DNA of 64,000 nt from Pseudomonadota bacterium (GCA_027624715.1 JAQBTV010000002.1:1-64000), one strand, 5' to 3'; positions 35,766 to 45,737 are shown, numbered from the stretch's first letter. Notes: generated by a model from the sequence alone, not told the origin. A program made the numbers and translations.

Positions 35766-38054
35766 CTATCGAGCCATTGCGTTAACTCTAGAGGCGGCAT
35801 CGACTGCCGCTAAAGCCGTCATATTAATGATTCTGCGAACCGTTGCGGTAGGAGTGATGATGTGCGCTGCCTTTTTAGTCCCCAATAGTATTGGGCCAAC
35901 GGTTATCCCGTCACTACTAGCCATCTTCAGGAGATTAAAGGAAATATTAGCCGCTTCTAAGCTCGGCATGATCAATAGGTTTGCCTCACCTTTTAGTTTT
36001 GAGTCGGGATGTATTCGTTGTCGTATGATCTCGTTTAATGCCGCATCACCATGCATCTCTCCATCGATCTCCATAGTGGGGTCTAGTTTTTCTATGATAT
36101 CGAGCGCAGCGCTCATTTTTTTCGCTGATGGGCTCTCGTCAATCCCGAAATTTGAGTGAGAGATAAGCGCAACTTTAGGTTTAAGGCCAAAACGCTTAAC
36201 CTCATCAGCCGCCATAAGAGTTATTTCCGCAATTTCTTCAGTAGATGGATTGTGGTTAACGTACGTATCACTGATAAATAGCGTTCGATTCTGCATAGGT
36301 AATAAATTCATTGCTGCAAAAATAGACGTATTTTCTTTCTTGCCAATCACGTCAGCAACGTGTTTTAGATGATCTTTGTACCGTCCGATAGCCCCGCAGA
36401 TTAGTGCATCGGCGTCCCCTCGTCGCACGAGCATAGCTGCAATGAGCGTTGTATGGCTTCTAACGGCCATCTTGGCATCATCAGGAGATACTCCTTTTTT
36501 TCTCATGATTTTATAGTATTCCTGCCAGGTTTCTTTGAAGCGTTCGTCGTTTTCTGGATTTACCACCTCAAAGTGTTGTCCAGCTTTTATTCTAAGTCCA
36601 GCTCTCTCAATTCTTGAATCGATAACGTCGGGTCGTCCAATGAGAATTGGAAGACAAAGTTTCTCATCGGAAAGCACTTGAACCGCTTGTAACACTCTTT
36701 CATCCTCACCTTCCGCGTAAATAACTTTCTTTAGATCAGCTTTCGCGGCTTCAAAGACTGGTTTCATCACAAAGCCAGTTTGATATACGAGGTTGGAAAT
36801 TTTTTCCCGATAGGCCGACATATCTTTAATGGGGAGTGTTGCGACTCCGCTGTCCATCGCGGCCTGAGCAACTGCCGGCGCTATTAGAGTGATAAGTCGT
36901 GGGTCGAACGGTGTCGGGATAATATAGTCAGGACCGAAACTCAATTCTTGACCTTCATAAGCTGTTGCGACGATATCCGAGCGTTCGGCTTGAGCTAGGT
37001 CTGCGAGAGCGTAAACACACGCCAGTTTCATTTCCTCGGTGATTTTACTTGCACCGACGTCCAAAGCGCCTCTGAAGATAAATGGAAAACATAGAACGTT
37101 GTTGACCTGGTTTGGGTAATCAGAACGTCCCGTGGCGATCACAGCATCAGGGCGTACCGATTTGATTTCTTCGGGCATGATTTCCGGTGTGGGATTTGCG
37201 AGTGCCAAGATTAAGGGTTTATCTGCCATTTTGGCGACCCAATCTTTTTTGATCGTGCCTGGCCCTGATAGTCCGAGAAAGATATCAGCTCCTCGCATCG
37301 CTTGATCTACAGACACAAAGGGTGTGTCACTGGCATAGATGGCTTTATTCTCGTCCAGCGTACCACTGCGATTTTTAGAGAGCACGCCTTTTGAATCGCA
37401 TACTATGATGTTTTCTTTTTTTATGCCTAGGATGGTGAGTAAATTAAGACATGCTATAGCTGCGGCACCTGCTCCTGCACAAACAAGTCGGACCTCGCCT
37501 AGGTTTTTACCGACTACCTTCAGCCCGTTAATGATCGCGGCACCTACGATAATCGCAGTTCCATGCTGATCATCGTGAAAGACAGGAATATTTAGTTTCT
37601 CTTTCAGTTTCTTCTCAATATAAAAACATTCTGGGGCTTTGATATCCTCTAGATTAATCCCTCCGAACGTGGGCTCTAATGCTGCAATAATATCGACTAA
37701 TTTATCTGGGTCAGTCTCTGCCAACTCGATATCAAAAACGTCAATACCTGCAAATTTTTTAAATAAACATGCTTTACCTTCCATAACAGGCTTCCCTGCT
37801 AGCGGACCAATGTTGCCTAGGCCCAGCACAGCAGAACCATTGGTAATAACTGCGACTAGGTTCGCTCTGGAGGTGTATTTGGCAGCCAGGCTAGGGTCAG
37901 CTTCTATCGCTTTACATGCATAAGCGACCCCAGGTGAGTACGCGAGTGCCAGGTCTCGCTGATTGCTTAGCACTTTTGTTGGAACAACTGATATTTTTCC
38001 AGGTCTGGGGCTTTCGTGGTACTCGAGCGCAGCAGCTTTTAGTCCATCTGACAT
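35766..38054 (-). CDS. maeB: NADP-dependent malic enzyme with phosphotransacetylase-like domain
   Basis: A 762-residue MaeB. Residues about 1-430 form the malic enzyme: [15 protein letters not shown], the substrate Lys region, [25 protein letters not shown] and the NAD(P) motif [10 protein letters not shown]. Residues about 440-762 are the Pta-like domain, which lacks acetyl-transfer activity but senses acetyl-CoA in E. coli. It ends [15 protein letters not shown]...VGPILLG...[13 protein letters not shown]. It converts malate to pyruvate with NADPH. AGAGGGA precedes the ATG. A decayed copy of the same C-terminal segment lies at 7064-7420. Confidence 0.96.
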   Translation of the reverse strand: MSDGLKAAALEYHESPRPGKISVVPTKVLSNQRDLALAYSPGVAYACKAIEADPSLAAKYTSRANLVAVITNGSAVLGLGNIGPLAGKPVMEGKACLFKKFAGIDVFDIELAETDPDKLVDIIAALEPTFGGINLEDIKAPECFYIEKKLKEKLNIPVFHDDQHGTAIIVGAAIINGLKVVGKNLGEVRLVCAGAGAAAIACLNLLTILGIKKENIIVCDSKGVLSKNRSGTLDENKAIYASDTPFVSVDQAMRGADIFLGLSGPGTIKKDWVAKMADKPLILALANPTPEIMPEEIKSVRPDAVIATGRSDYPNQVNNVLCFPFIFRGALDVGASKITEEMKLACVYALADLAQAERSDIVATAYEGQELSFGPDYIIPTPFDPRLITLIAPAVAQAAMDSGVATLPIKDMSAYREKISNLVYQTGFVMKPVFEAAKADLKKVIYAEGEDERVLQAVQVLSDEKLCLPILIGRPDVIDSRIERAGLRIKAGQHFEVVNPENDERFKETWQEYYKIMRKKGVSPDDAKMAVRSHTTLIAAMLVRRGDADALICGAIGRYKDHLKHVADVIGKKENTSIFAAMNLLPMQNRTLFISDTYVNHNPSTEEIAEITLMAADEVKRFGLKPKVALISHSNFGIDESPSAKKMSAALDIIEKLDPTMEIDGEMHGDAALNEIIRQRIHPDSKLKGEANLLIMPSLEAANISFNLLKMASSDGITVGPILLGTKKAAHIITPTATVRRIINMTALAAVDAASRVNAMAR

Positions 38055-38358
38055 TCGTGTTTCCCTCTTTAGGTCGCGTGTGTTATCCTGTGCATCCTTA
38101 TATTAATGATTGAGTGGTTGCAAAGCCACTAAAACATCTAAGAGTTTAAAGGTTGTGACGGCTAAAATTTATTTTGACGTGACTAGCTTTATACGTTGTA
38201 AGGCGCATGCAAGATTATCAAGCTGGGGAAGATATTTAACGATGTCGTACCAGTTTCTCACCTAATTAAGAAAATATTCTTAGTATCTGGTATCTGGTGA
38301 AAGACGGTCTCTTCTTGAAGTTTTGGCATTTATTTTATTATTTTCAAGGAAAGACATA
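38055..38358 (+). promoter_or_regulatory. Promoter and long 5' leader of the cold-shock gene
   Basis: A 304-bp gap between divergent maeB and cspA-type genes. A sigma-70-like pair is visible for the plus strand: TTGACG at 38174-38179, a 17-bp spacer and TGTAAG at 38197-38202. Transcription from there would give a 5' UTR of about 150 nt, close to the long structured leader of cold-shock cspA mRNAs that controls translation with temperature. A GTATCTGGTATCTGGT direct repeat lies in the leader. This is inferred from spacing and context. Confidence 0.5.
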
Positions 38359-38565
38359 ATGAGTACTGGTACAGTTAAATGGTTTAATGATTCAAAAGGT
38401 TTCGGGTTTATCACTCCCAATGATGGCGGTAAAGATTTGTTTGTGCATTTTTCAGCAATTCAATCGAATGGCTTCAAGACCCTAGAAGAAAATCAAAAAG
38501 TATCGTATGACGTTACGAGCGGCCCTAAAGGCGATCAAGCGACTAATATCAAATCGATAGACTAA
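38359..38565 (+). CDS. CspA-family cold-shock protein
   Basis: A 68-residue cold-shock-domain protein that binds single-stranded nucleic acid. [17 protein letters not shown] (RNP1) and DLFVHFSAI (RNP2) are intact. The frame is open upstream to 38323, but ATG at 38359 gives the family start MSTGTVKWF and has AAGGA seven bases ahead. It has a long leader upstream and a hairpin downstream, so is a single-gene unit. It may be cold-induced or constitutive; the leader favours the first. Confidence 0.95.
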   Translation: MSTGTVKWFNDSKGFGFITPNDGGKDLFVHFSAIQSNGFKTLEENQKVSYDVTSGPKGDQATNIKSID

Positions 38566-38585
38566 TAGTTTAAAAGTTGTACTTT

Positions 38586-38606
38586 GACGGGAGCTTGTCT
38601 CCCGTC
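38586..38606 (+). terminator. Terminator-like hairpin after the cold-shock gene
   Basis: An 8-bp perfect stem (GACGGGAG at 38586-38593, CTCCCGTC at 38599-38606) with a 5-nt loop lies 20 bp after the stop codon. The T-run behind it is poor (GAAAATTCTTCT), so termination strength is uncertain. Confidence 0.6.
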
Positions 38607-38745
38607 GAAAATTCTTCTGTAAAAAACCCTTCAATCTGCAATATAGAATATTTGGCTCGAGGTCTTAGCATAAATACCCTCAGGTAGGCCATCTGCCGCG
38701 CCAGTTTTTTGTTAACATTTCATTAACTTAAAAACGGCATGCCGC

Positions 38746-40356
38746 ATGTTACTCAGAGCAAATTCCTATCAAGTACTGATTAGTCAATTTAAATGGCATG
38801 TGCCTCAATGCTACAACATAGCGTGGGATATATGCGACAAGTGGATTGAGAACGATAATCGTACAGCTATGGTGTACGAGACGGTCGATAGTATTCAAAA
38901 ACGGTACACGTTTAAAGATATTTATCTACTATCGAATAAACTGGCAAACGTGTTTTCCGTATTTGGTCTGCGGCGCCTTGATCGGGTTGGTATTTTATTG
39001 CCGCAACGTCCTGAAGTGGCTGTGACGCACTTAGCGAGTTATCGGTCGGGCGCAATAGCGGTGCCGTTGTTTACACTTTTTGGCCAAGATGCTTTACGGT
39101 ATCGATTGCGAGATTCTGGTGCAAAGTTTGTTGTTACCGATTCGGTTGGAGTAAATTCTATTGCTGCAATTCGAGACGAATTACCAGATCTGAAAATCGT
39201 TCTCAATGTCGACGGTGCCTGTGACGGTACAGAGGACTTTCACGGATTACTTCAGCGCGCCTCTGATTCGTTCGAATCAGTGCAAACGATGGCAGATGAT
39301 CCGGCGATGATTATTTATACCTCAGGCACAACGGGCGACCCAAAGGGGGCACTGCTGCCACATCGTACGATGATTGGCCACATGCCGGGAGTTGAGTTTT
39401 CTCATGATTTTCTAGGGCAAGAAGGTGATTTGATTTGGTCTCCAGCAGATTGGGCTTGGATTGGCGGTCTAGTTGATGTGCTGTTTGCTGCATGGCAAGT
39501 AGGTGTTCCAGTCATTGCAAGACGTTTTGATAAGTTTGAACCTGATTTAGCGCTTGATTTGATGATCCGACATTCCATTACAAACGTATTTATGCCTCCA
39601 ACTGCTTTGAGAATGATGCGGGCCATTCCAGTAAAAAATTTTAGTGCGTTAAAACTAAGATCGTTAGCTAGCGGAGGCGAGTCGTTGGGATTTGAGTTGC
39701 AGGATTGGTCCCAAAATGCATTAGGTATTTTTATTAATGAATTTTATGGGCAGACGGAATGCAATATGACGGTGAGTGGCTGCTCATCGCTTTATGCGTT
39801 AAAACCAGGATCGATTGGCCGCGCGGCGCCTGGGCACACAGTTGCAATTGTTGATGAGGATGGAAATGAAAAACCTCACGGACAGGCTGGTATGATCGCA
39901 GTGTCTGCACCGGACCCTGTAATGTTCCTTGGCTACTGGAACAACGAGCAGGCAACGAAGGAGAAATTTGTCGGTAACTGGCTCATTACGGGGGACACGG
40001 GATCTATTGATGATGAGGGCTATATTACATTTGTTGGACGTGATGATGATGTGATCACTAGTGGGGGGTATCGTATCGGGCCTGGCCCCATAGAAGATTG
40101 CTTGACTGCTCATCCATTTGTGCAATTAGCAGCTGTAGTCGGACAGCCTGACGAGACACGGACCGAGATTGTTAAGGCCTATGTCGTGTTGCGAGATGGT
40201 TACACTCCAGATACTAAATTAGTAGAAGAGTTGCAGGGATGGGTTCGGGAGCGGCTTTCAAAGCATGAGTATCCTAGAGAAATTGAGTTTTTGTCTGATT
40301 TGCCAAAAACTAATACCGGTAAGATTATCCGTCGTCTCTTACGAGACTCAAGCTGA
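38746..40356 (+). CDS. AMP-binding acyl-CoA synthetase (acetyl/medium-chain type)
   Basis: A 536-residue ANL-superfamily ligase that activates a carboxylic acid via an acyl-adenylate to the CoA thioester. The P-loop-like motif IIYTSGTTGDPKGALLPH, the aromatic-binding EFYGQTECNM, the TGDTGSIDDEGYI hinge region and the catalytic A10 Lys in PKTNTGKIIRR are present. WSPADWAWIGGL resembles medium-chain and propionyl/benzoyl-type synthetases. The start has no strong Shine-Dalgarno. No neighbour on its strand, so the acid is not predictable. Confidence 0.9.
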   Translation: MLLRANSYQVLISQFKWHVPQCYNIAWDICDKWIENDNRTAMVYETVDSIQKRYTFKDIYLLSNKLANVFSVFGLRRLDRVGILLPQRPEVAVTHLASYRSGAIAVPLFTLFGQDALRYRLRDSGAKFVVTDSVGVNSIAAIRDELPDLKIVLNVDGACDGTEDFHGLLQRASDSFESVQTMADDPAMIIYTSGTTGDPKGALLPHRTMIGHMPGVEFSHDFLGQEGDLIWSPADWAWIGGLVDVLFAAWQVGVPVIARRFDKFEPDLALDLMIRHSITNVFMPPTALRMMRAIPVKNFSALKLRSLASGGESLGFELQDWSQNALGIFINEFYGQTECNMTVSGCSSLYALKPGSIGRAAPGHTVAIVDEDGNEKPHGQAGMIAVSAPDPVMFLGYWNNEQATKEKFVGNWLITGDTGSIDDEGYITFVGRDDDVITSGGYRIGPGPIEDCLTAHPFVQLAAVVGQPDETRTEIVKAYVVLRDGYTPDTKLVEELQGWVRERLSKHEYPREIEFLSDLPKTNTGKIIRRLLRDSS

Positions 40357-40437
40357 GCCTTGGCTAGATTTGAGTCCCCATCGTATCGACATGTTCTCTA
40401 TAACGAATTTGTGTTATTGAATGTTATCGTTGAGATA

Positions 40438-41319
40438 TCAGGCAGGATCGCCCGCTACTGTCGTTCTTCTCATATCTCGCTTCTCTTTCGTGTCCTCAAA
40501 TCGCGTCGCTCGATGCATTGTGCGTCGGTTATCCCACATCACTAAATCATAATGTTTCCATTTGTGGGTATAGACGTATTCCCTCTGCGTGGCTATTTCA
40601 GTTAATTCTTCAAGAAGTAATTTGGCGTCAGCTATCGGCCAGCCCACTATTCGGCCCGCGTGTGACGCAAGAAATAGGGATTTTCGCCCAGTTGCGGGAT
40701 GCGTTCGAACCAAAGGTTGTATTACGGGTTTGAAATCTTCTTTTTCTTGCTCAGTAAAATAGTCCATACCAAGCCGAGCACGAGAATACATAAGAGAATG
40801 CTCGCATCGAAGGTCCGCAATAAGCTCCTTCATTTCAGAGCTGAGTCGTTCATATGGTGTATGCATATCTGCGTATTGAGTGTCACCACCTTTGCTCGGA
40901 ATTTCTCTGGCCGATAATAAGGAGTATCGCGCTGGATTTGGACGAAAAGCGCTATCAGAGTGCCATATTCTGTTTCCTAAATTAAAGATTCGTTGCCTTG
41001 ATTCTGTTTCGTGAACTTCGTTATTTTTATTGAGGTTAGAGATGTCAGCTAACATATTGGATAGTCTGCGGTCCTCCTGTTTCGTAATATTGTTTTTAGT
41101 GTCAGCGATCTCAATTTCCCCAAAATATCGAGTGAATGCAATTTGTTGGTCATTCGAAATATTTTGATCTCGAAATACCAATATGCCATGTTGGTCAATT
41201 AAATTCTGAATTTGAGTTTGAATTGCTGGCGATAATGGCATGCTAATGTCCAGGCCTTTAACCTCTGCGACAAATAGAGAATGCATCGGTGTGATTGTTA
41301 GTGCCACAAATAATCCCAT
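40438..41319 (-). CDS. TauD/TfdA-family alpha-ketoglutarate-dependent dioxygenase
   Basis: A 293-residue Fe(II)/2-oxoglutarate dioxygenase. The facial triad is His120 and Asp122 in WHSDSAFRPNP and a distal His269 in WDNRRTMHRATRF; the 2OG-binding Arg lies in the C-terminal KRDMRRTTV. The SLLSAREIPSKGGDTQYADM segment and the MHSLFVAEVKGLDIS start resemble TfdA, which cleaves 2,4-D, more than sulfonate dioxygenase TauD. Real substrates of such relatives vary widely. It converges on the acyl-CoA synthetase gene and stands alone on its strand. Confidence 0.88.
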   Translation of the reverse strand: MGLFVALTITPMHSLFVAEVKGLDISMPLSPAIQTQIQNLIDQHGILVFRDQNISNDQQIAFTRYFGEIEIADTKNNITKQEDRRLSNMLADISNLNKNNEVHETESRQRIFNLGNRIWHSDSAFRPNPARYSLLSAREIPSKGGDTQYADMHTPYERLSSEMKELIADLRCEHSLMYSRARLGMDYFTEQEKEDFKPVIQPLVRTHPATGRKSLFLASHAGRIVGWPIADAKLLLEELTEIATQREYVYTHKWKHYDLVMWDNRRTMHRATRFEDTKEKRDMRRTTVAGDPA

Positions 41320-41359
41320 TTTGGAAATATTGGAATAGTACCCGTGATTTTAACCAAAA

Positions 41360-42007
41360 TTAAATGCCCGTTACAAGGTCCCCTACATACGGGTTAGTCT
41401 GTCTTTCCCTTCCAAAAGTCGAAGTTGGTCCATGCCCAGGAAAAAATGTGACATCGTTGCCTAAGGGCCACAGTTTGTTTGTGATTGCTTCGATGAGCGT
41501 GTCGTAATCCCCTCGCGGGAAGTCGGTTCGTCCAATGGAGCCACTGAAAATCACATCACCGACAATCGCAATTTTTTCTTCGGGTGAAAAGAAGATAACA
41601 TGGCCTGGTGTATGCCCTGGACAGTGCTTTACCAATAATTTAATTGCTCCAAATTCTACAGTTTCATTATCGTTTAAGTATCTATCGGGAATGAATGAAG
41701 AGGCATTGGGTAATCCAAATTGTTTGCTTTGCTCTTCGAGTTGGTCAATCCAGAATTGATCATCCTTGTGTGGCCCTTCAATCGAAATATTGAGCCGATC
41801 CCGAATGTTTTTACTGGCACCACAGTGATCTAGATGCCCGTGTGTGAGTAGAATTTTTTCTACAGCTACTGATTCTTCGTTGATCACGTCAAATATGCGA
41901 TCAATATCTCCGCCAGGGTCAACTAATGCTGCTTTTTTAGTATTTTCACAAATAAGTAACGAGCAGTTTTGCGAAAAAGGGGTAACGGGGATGATTCTGA
42001 TTTTCAT
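41360..42007 (-). CDS. MBL-fold hydrolase (YcbL-like, glyoxalase II family)
   Basis: A 215-residue metallo-beta-lactamase-fold protein. The metal motif LTHGHLDHCG, the second His region CPGHTPGHVIFF, GDVIFSGSIGRTDFP and the final FPGHGPTS are all present. The short single-domain form and the start MKIRIIPVTPFSQNCSLLI match YcbL, a glyoxalase II-type thioesterase. The frame is open to 42028, but the ATG at 42007 begins where YcbL begins. Function in methylglyoxal detoxification is plausible but not proven. Confidence 0.9.
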   Translation of the reverse strand: MKIRIIPVTPFSQNCSLLICENTKKAALVDPGGDIDRIFDVINEESVAVEKILLTHGHLDHCGASKNIRDRLNISIEGPHKDDQFWIDQLEEQSKQFGLPNASSFIPDRYLNDNETVEFGAIKLLVKHCPGHTPGHVIFFSPEEKIAIVGDVIFSGSIGRTDFPRGDYDTLIEAITNKLWPLGNDVTFFPGHGPTSTFGRERQTNPYVGDLVTGI

Positions 42008-42218
42008 CATTTGAGGGGATTTGTACATTTTAATATATCTAATTTTAAGTGATTTATGCGATTCGCGATGGCTTAACCTTGAGCTTGGCGGCGGAATTTA
42101 GCTGTCAGGCCAGTCTTTAAGCTTAGCTACTGTCCATCAATTTATATCCCTCAAGGCACTAATACGTTAGGAAGTAGGCAATTAATACAGTGATCTTTAG
42201 CAGAAAATGAATATATAA

Positions 42219-42233
42219 TGAAAATCATTCTCA
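42219..42233 (+). promoter_or_regulatory. Fur box upstream of feoAB
   Basis: TGAAAATCATTCTCA matches the 7-1-7 Fur core TGATAATNATTATCA at 13 of 14 fixed positions minus one (two mismatches), and lies 17 bp ahead of the feoA ATG. Placement over the expected promoter of an iron-uptake operon supports Fur repression under iron sufficiency. Confidence 0.85.
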
Positions 42234-42249
42234 TTTAGGTTTAGATGCT

Positions 42250-42489
42250 ATGGATAAAAGAAAACTCTCCGATATGAAGCTTGGAGAGCAGGCGAAAATT
42301 ACCAATGTGGTTCAAAATTCTGCAAATGATTCGATAGCGCGCAGGCTTAGAGTCCTTGGGTTTATTGAGGGAGAGGAAGTAAAGTTAATTACTTTTGGTC
42401 CTATCGGTCAAGATCCACTCCTAGTGCAAATCGGATTCACGAGATTCGCGCTTCGTGCGAGCGAAGCAAGTCGCGTGGAAGTTCAGTAG
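42250..42489 (+). CDS. feoA: Ferrous iron transport protein A
   Basis: A 79-residue SH3-like cytoplasmic protein that partners FeoB. KLSDMKLGEQAKI and RRLRVLGFIEGEEVKLI are the family motifs, and the end (TRFALRASEASRVEV) matches FeoA. It is 7 bp upstream of feoB in a three-gene operon headed by a Fur box at 42219-42233. Confidence 0.93.
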   Translation: MDKRKLSDMKLGEQAKITNVVQNSANDSIARRLRVLGFIEGEEVKLITFGPIGQDPLLVQIGFTRFALRASEASRVEVQ

Positions 42490-42496
42490 CTGACGG

Positions 42497-44320
42497 ATGA
42501 CTGGCATGAGAGTCGCTCTAGTTGGTAATCCAAATTCAGGGAAAACAGCGCTATTCAACTTGTTGACTGGTAGTCGGCAAAAAGTGGCTAATTACCCCGG
42601 AGTTACAGTTGAAAAAAAGTCGGGTTTGATGCGTTTGGGTGGCAATCAAGAATGGGAGATTTTAGATCTGCCGGGTGCTTACTCTTTTGATACCGAGAGT
42701 TTAGATGAAATCGTTACCAAGGATATTTGCTTGGGTAATGTTTCAGGTGAGAGATGCCCTGATGTTATTGTTTGCGTTGTTGATGCAACAAATCTAAGGT
42801 TACATTTAAGATTTGCTCTGGAAGTTAGGGCGCTCGGAATTCCGATGATTTTGGCGCTCAATATGTCTGATGCAGCAAAACGACGCGGCATAACAATAAA
42901 TATTCAGGGGTTGTCAGAGCAACTTGGCATCCAAGTCATACAAACCATCGCTGTTCGTAAAAATGGTGCAGATCAGTTAATTAATGAAATAAAGCAAAAC
43001 CTGCCCCAAATCTCGCCTTGGTTCGCTGACGATATAGATTATCACGAAGAGGCTAAAAGGCTAATTTTCTCTAATGTGGGGATGCCCAACAAAACTTCCC
43101 GTACGGATGATGTTTTAGATAGCGTTTTTTTACACCCAGTTGCTGGTCTAATCATTTTGGCGTTGGCTATGTTCTTGATGTTCCAGGCGGTCTTCTTCTG
43201 GGCCGCCCCGTTCATGCAGCTGATTGACGCAGGTATCAGCGGATTCGGACGTTTTGTGGAAATAGTTTTGCCGGAGGGGCCGTTGAGAGGGCTCATTGTC
43301 GAGGGTCTGATAGGTGGCGTGGGCAGTGTCGTAATCTTCTTGCCTCAAATTTTATTTCTATTTTTATTCATTTTAATTTTGGAAGAATCGGGTTATCTTC
43401 CACGAGCGGCATTTCTACTAGACCGTTTTATGGTTGGGGCAGGGCTTTCGGGACGTTCGTTTATCCCCTTGCTCTCTAGTTTTGCCTGCGCGATCCCAGG
43501 GATTATGGCAACCCGTACGATCCAGAATCAGCGAGATCGCATTACTACAATCCTTGTGGCGCCTTTGATGACTTGTTCTGCGAGGCTTCCCGTCTATGCG
43601 CTGTTAATAGCGGCTTTCATCCCAGATCAAACTGTTTGGGGGTTGTTTAATTTGCAAGGGATAACCTTGTTTGCCCTGTACGCTGCGGGAATCATCAGCG
43701 CACTTATCGTCTCATTTGTAATGAAAAAACTAAGACGTAGTAGCCTCCAGGCTGCGACGTTATTGCTAGAGCTCCCTTCGTATCGATTACCTAATGTGCG
43801 GGATATCTTGCTTGGGTTGTGGGAGCGTACACGTATTTTTCTTCTAAGGGTGGGAAAAGTGATTCTGGCAATCACAGTGATACTTTGGGTACTTTCAACG
43901 TATCCAACTCCTCCGGAGGGATGGGTTGGTGTCCCGATTGATTACAGTATTGCGGGTCGAATTGGCCATGCGATCGAATGGTTATTTCAACCGATCGGGT
44001 TTAATTGGCAAATTTGTGTTGCGTTGATACCCGGTTTGGCTGCTCGAGAGGTAGCGGTTAGCGCCCTGGGGACGGTCTACGCGATTTCAGCAAGTGTTGA
44101 GGATCCCTCGGCTCAGCTTTTACCAATCGTATCTGCCTATTGGAGCTTTGCAACCGGAATGTCCTTACTCGTCTGGTACATTTTCGCACCGCAGTGCTTA
44201 GCTACATTAGCAGTTATTAAAAAAGAAACACAATCATGGAAGGTTGTTCTAGTCGCCACGACGTATTTGTTTGGCTTGGCGTATTTGGCGTCCTTATTGG
44301 TCTACCAACTCTTTTCTTAG
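42497..44320 (+). CDS. feoB: Ferrous iron transporter FeoB
   Basis: A 607-residue inner-membrane Fe2+ transporter with a cytoplasmic GTPase domain. G1 is GNPNSGKTALFN (about 9-20), followed by the switch NYPGVTVEKKSG, G3 DLPGAYS and G4 LNMSD. The membrane domain has two Gate motifs (for example LPRAAFLLDRFM...GLSGRSFIPLLSSFACAIPG, the Cys/Ser-containing pore helix). At 607 residues it is shorter than the 770-residue E. coli protein but normal for the short form. It is followed at once by a small Cys-rich membrane protein. Confidence 0.96.
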   Translation: MTGMRVALVGNPNSGKTALFNLLTGSRQKVANYPGVTVEKKSGLMRLGGNQEWEILDLPGAYSFDTESLDEIVTKDICLGNVSGERCPDVIVCVVDATNLRLHLRFALEVRALGIPMILALNMSDAAKRRGITINIQGLSEQLGIQVIQTIAVRKNGADQLINEIKQNLPQISPWFADDIDYHEEAKRLIFSNVGMPNKTSRTDDVLDSVFLHPVAGLIILALAMFLMFQAVFFWAAPFMQLIDAGISGFGRFVEIVLPEGPLRGLIVEGLIGGVGSVVIFLPQILFLFLFILILEESGYLPRAAFLLDRFMVGAGLSGRSFIPLLSSFACAIPGIMATRTIQNQRDRITTILVAPLMTCSARLPVYALLIAAFIPDQTVWGLFNLQGITLFALYAAGIISALIVSFVMKKLRRSSLQAATLLLELPSYRLPNVRDILLGLWERTRIFLLRVGKVILAITVILWVLSTYPTPPEGWVGVPIDYSIAGRIGHAIEWLFQPIGFNWQICVALIPGLAAREVAVSALGTVYAISASVEDPSAQLLPIVSAYWSFATGMSLLVWYIFAPQCLATLAVIKKETQSWKVVLVATTYLFGLAYLASLLVYQLFS

Positions 44321-44584
44321 GTGCGGATGATGTCTTATCAGGTGATTGAATCTGTTGTTCTACTGTTGGTTGTATCGGGTAGTTTGATCTATCTCATGAA
44401 TAGGTGGCTTCCCAATCAAAAGGTTGCTATTTCACAAATAGTTCTTAGATTTTTTCCGTGGGCTAATAGTTTCATAACGATACCCGATGCGGCGGCTGGT
44501 TTCCGAGGAACTAAGAGTGCCAAAGGTTGTTTCGGATGCGAACCTACGGGTGCTTGTGGAAAGTGCCCAACAAACAATAGTTAA
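44321..44584 (+). CDS. Small FeoB-associated membrane protein (DUF6587-like)
   Basis: An 87-residue protein beginning directly after the feoB stop (GTG at 44321, or ATG at 44327/44330). One N-terminal membrane helix (VIESVVLLLVVSGSLIYL) is followed by a basic linker and a Cys-rich tail (KGCFGCEPTGACGKCP, four Cys spaced CxxC and CxxC). I recall such proteins behind feoB in betaproteobacteria in place of FeoC. The four Cys could bind iron or an Fe-S cluster; this is inference. Confidence 0.8.
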   Translation: MRMMSYQVIESVVLLLVVSGSLIYLMNRWLPNQKVAISQIVLRFFPWANSFITIPDAAAGFRGTKSAKGCFGCEPTGACGKCPTNNS

Positions 44585-44648
44585 AAAATTAGAGATATAA
44601 AGGCTTGAGTGTTACAAGTGACTGCAGTGTCTAAGTCAGCGAACAATT

Positions 44649-45737
44649 ATGGCATCTAAACTTTTTTCCCATTTTCGGTTAGGCCCGATTGATTTGCTCA
44701 ATAGAATCGTCGTCTCTCCCATGTGTCAATACATGGCTGAAGAGGGCAGGGCTAACGACTGGCATTTAATGCATTACGGCAATTTATCAATCGGAGCTGG
44801 CGGCTTGTTGATTTTTGAGGCAACACATGTTTCTGCCCAAGGTCGTATATCGCATGGGTGTCTTGGACTCTATGATGAAGAGACAGAGCGTGCATTGGCG
44901 CACGTGGTGACGTTTTGTAAAAAGCATGGTCAGTCGAAATTAGGCATTCAGCTCGCGCATGCTGGGAGAAAAGGATCAGCGAAAACACCGAAGATGGGAG
45001 GCTCGGCACTTAAAGCAAACGAGAATCCTTGGGAGACGGTAGCTCCAAGTGCGTTAGCGTTTACGGACGGTTGGCATGTGCCAAAAATGATGGAAACTGA
45101 GGATCTTTCCAGAATTAAAGCTGAATTCGTTGATGCGGCTAAGAGGGCGGTGCGTCTCGGGTTTGATGTTGTAGAGCTTCATGCGGCTCACGGGTATCTT
45201 CTTAATCAATTTACCTCCCCTCTTTCTAATAAGCGAACTGACACATACGGTGGGAGTGATTTGTCTAATAGGCTCAAATATCCCCTCGAGGTTTTTGATG
45301 CCGTCAAGGCCGTTGTTCCGGATCGTATTGCACTAGGGGCTCGCATTTCTGGATCGGATTGGGTGCAAGATGGTTTAAATCCGGAAGAGATGATTGTATT
45401 TGCGAAAGAATTACAACAACGAGGGTGTCACTTTGTTGATGTGACATCGGGTCAACTTGATCCTCGTCAGCAAATCGAATTTGCGCCCGGGTTTAATTTA
45501 CCATTCTCGAAGAAGGTTAAGAGTGATACTACGATGGCAGCTATGGGTGTTGGTATGATTACAACGCCTGCACAAGCGGAAGAGGCGATAACTTCAGGTG
45601 CCGCAGACCTTGTCGCTATTGCGAGAGCGGCAATGGATGATCCTCGATGGTCATGGCGCGCGGCGCAAGCATTAGGTGTAGATATTGATTACGGGCCCAA
45701 TTATCAGAGATGCCATCCTAGTGTTTGGAAGCGTTGA
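44649..45737 (+). CDS. NADH:flavin oxidoreductase, old yellow enzyme (YqjM/XenA class)
   Basis: A 362-residue FMN-dependent ene-reductase of the thermophilic-like OYE class. Cys26 in VVSPMCQYMAEEG is the class-specific redox Cys. HAGRKGS holds the substrate His, HAAHGYLLNQFTSP the active-site pair, and YGGSDLSNR follows. These reduce activated alkenes such as enones, nitro compounds and maleimides. It is 64 bp downstream of the feo operon and convergent with the hydratase gene; its native substrate is unknown. Confidence 0.92.
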   Translation: MASKLFSHFRLGPIDLLNRIVVSPMCQYMAEEGRANDWHLMHYGNLSIGAGGLLIFEATHVSAQGRISHGCLGLYDEETERALAHVVTFCKKHGQSKLGIQLAHAGRKGSAKTPKMGGSALKANENPWETVAPSALAFTDGWHVPKMMETEDLSRIKAEFVDAAKRAVRLGFDVVELHAAHGYLLNQFTSPLSNKRTDTYGGSDLSNRLKYPLEVFDAVKAVVPDRIALGARISGSDWVQDGLNPEEMIVFAKELQQRGCHFVDVTSGQLDPRQQIEFAPGFNLPFSKKVKSDTTMAAMGVGMITTPAQAEEAITSGAADLVAIARAAMDDPRWSWRAAQALGVDIDYGPNYQRCHPSVWKR

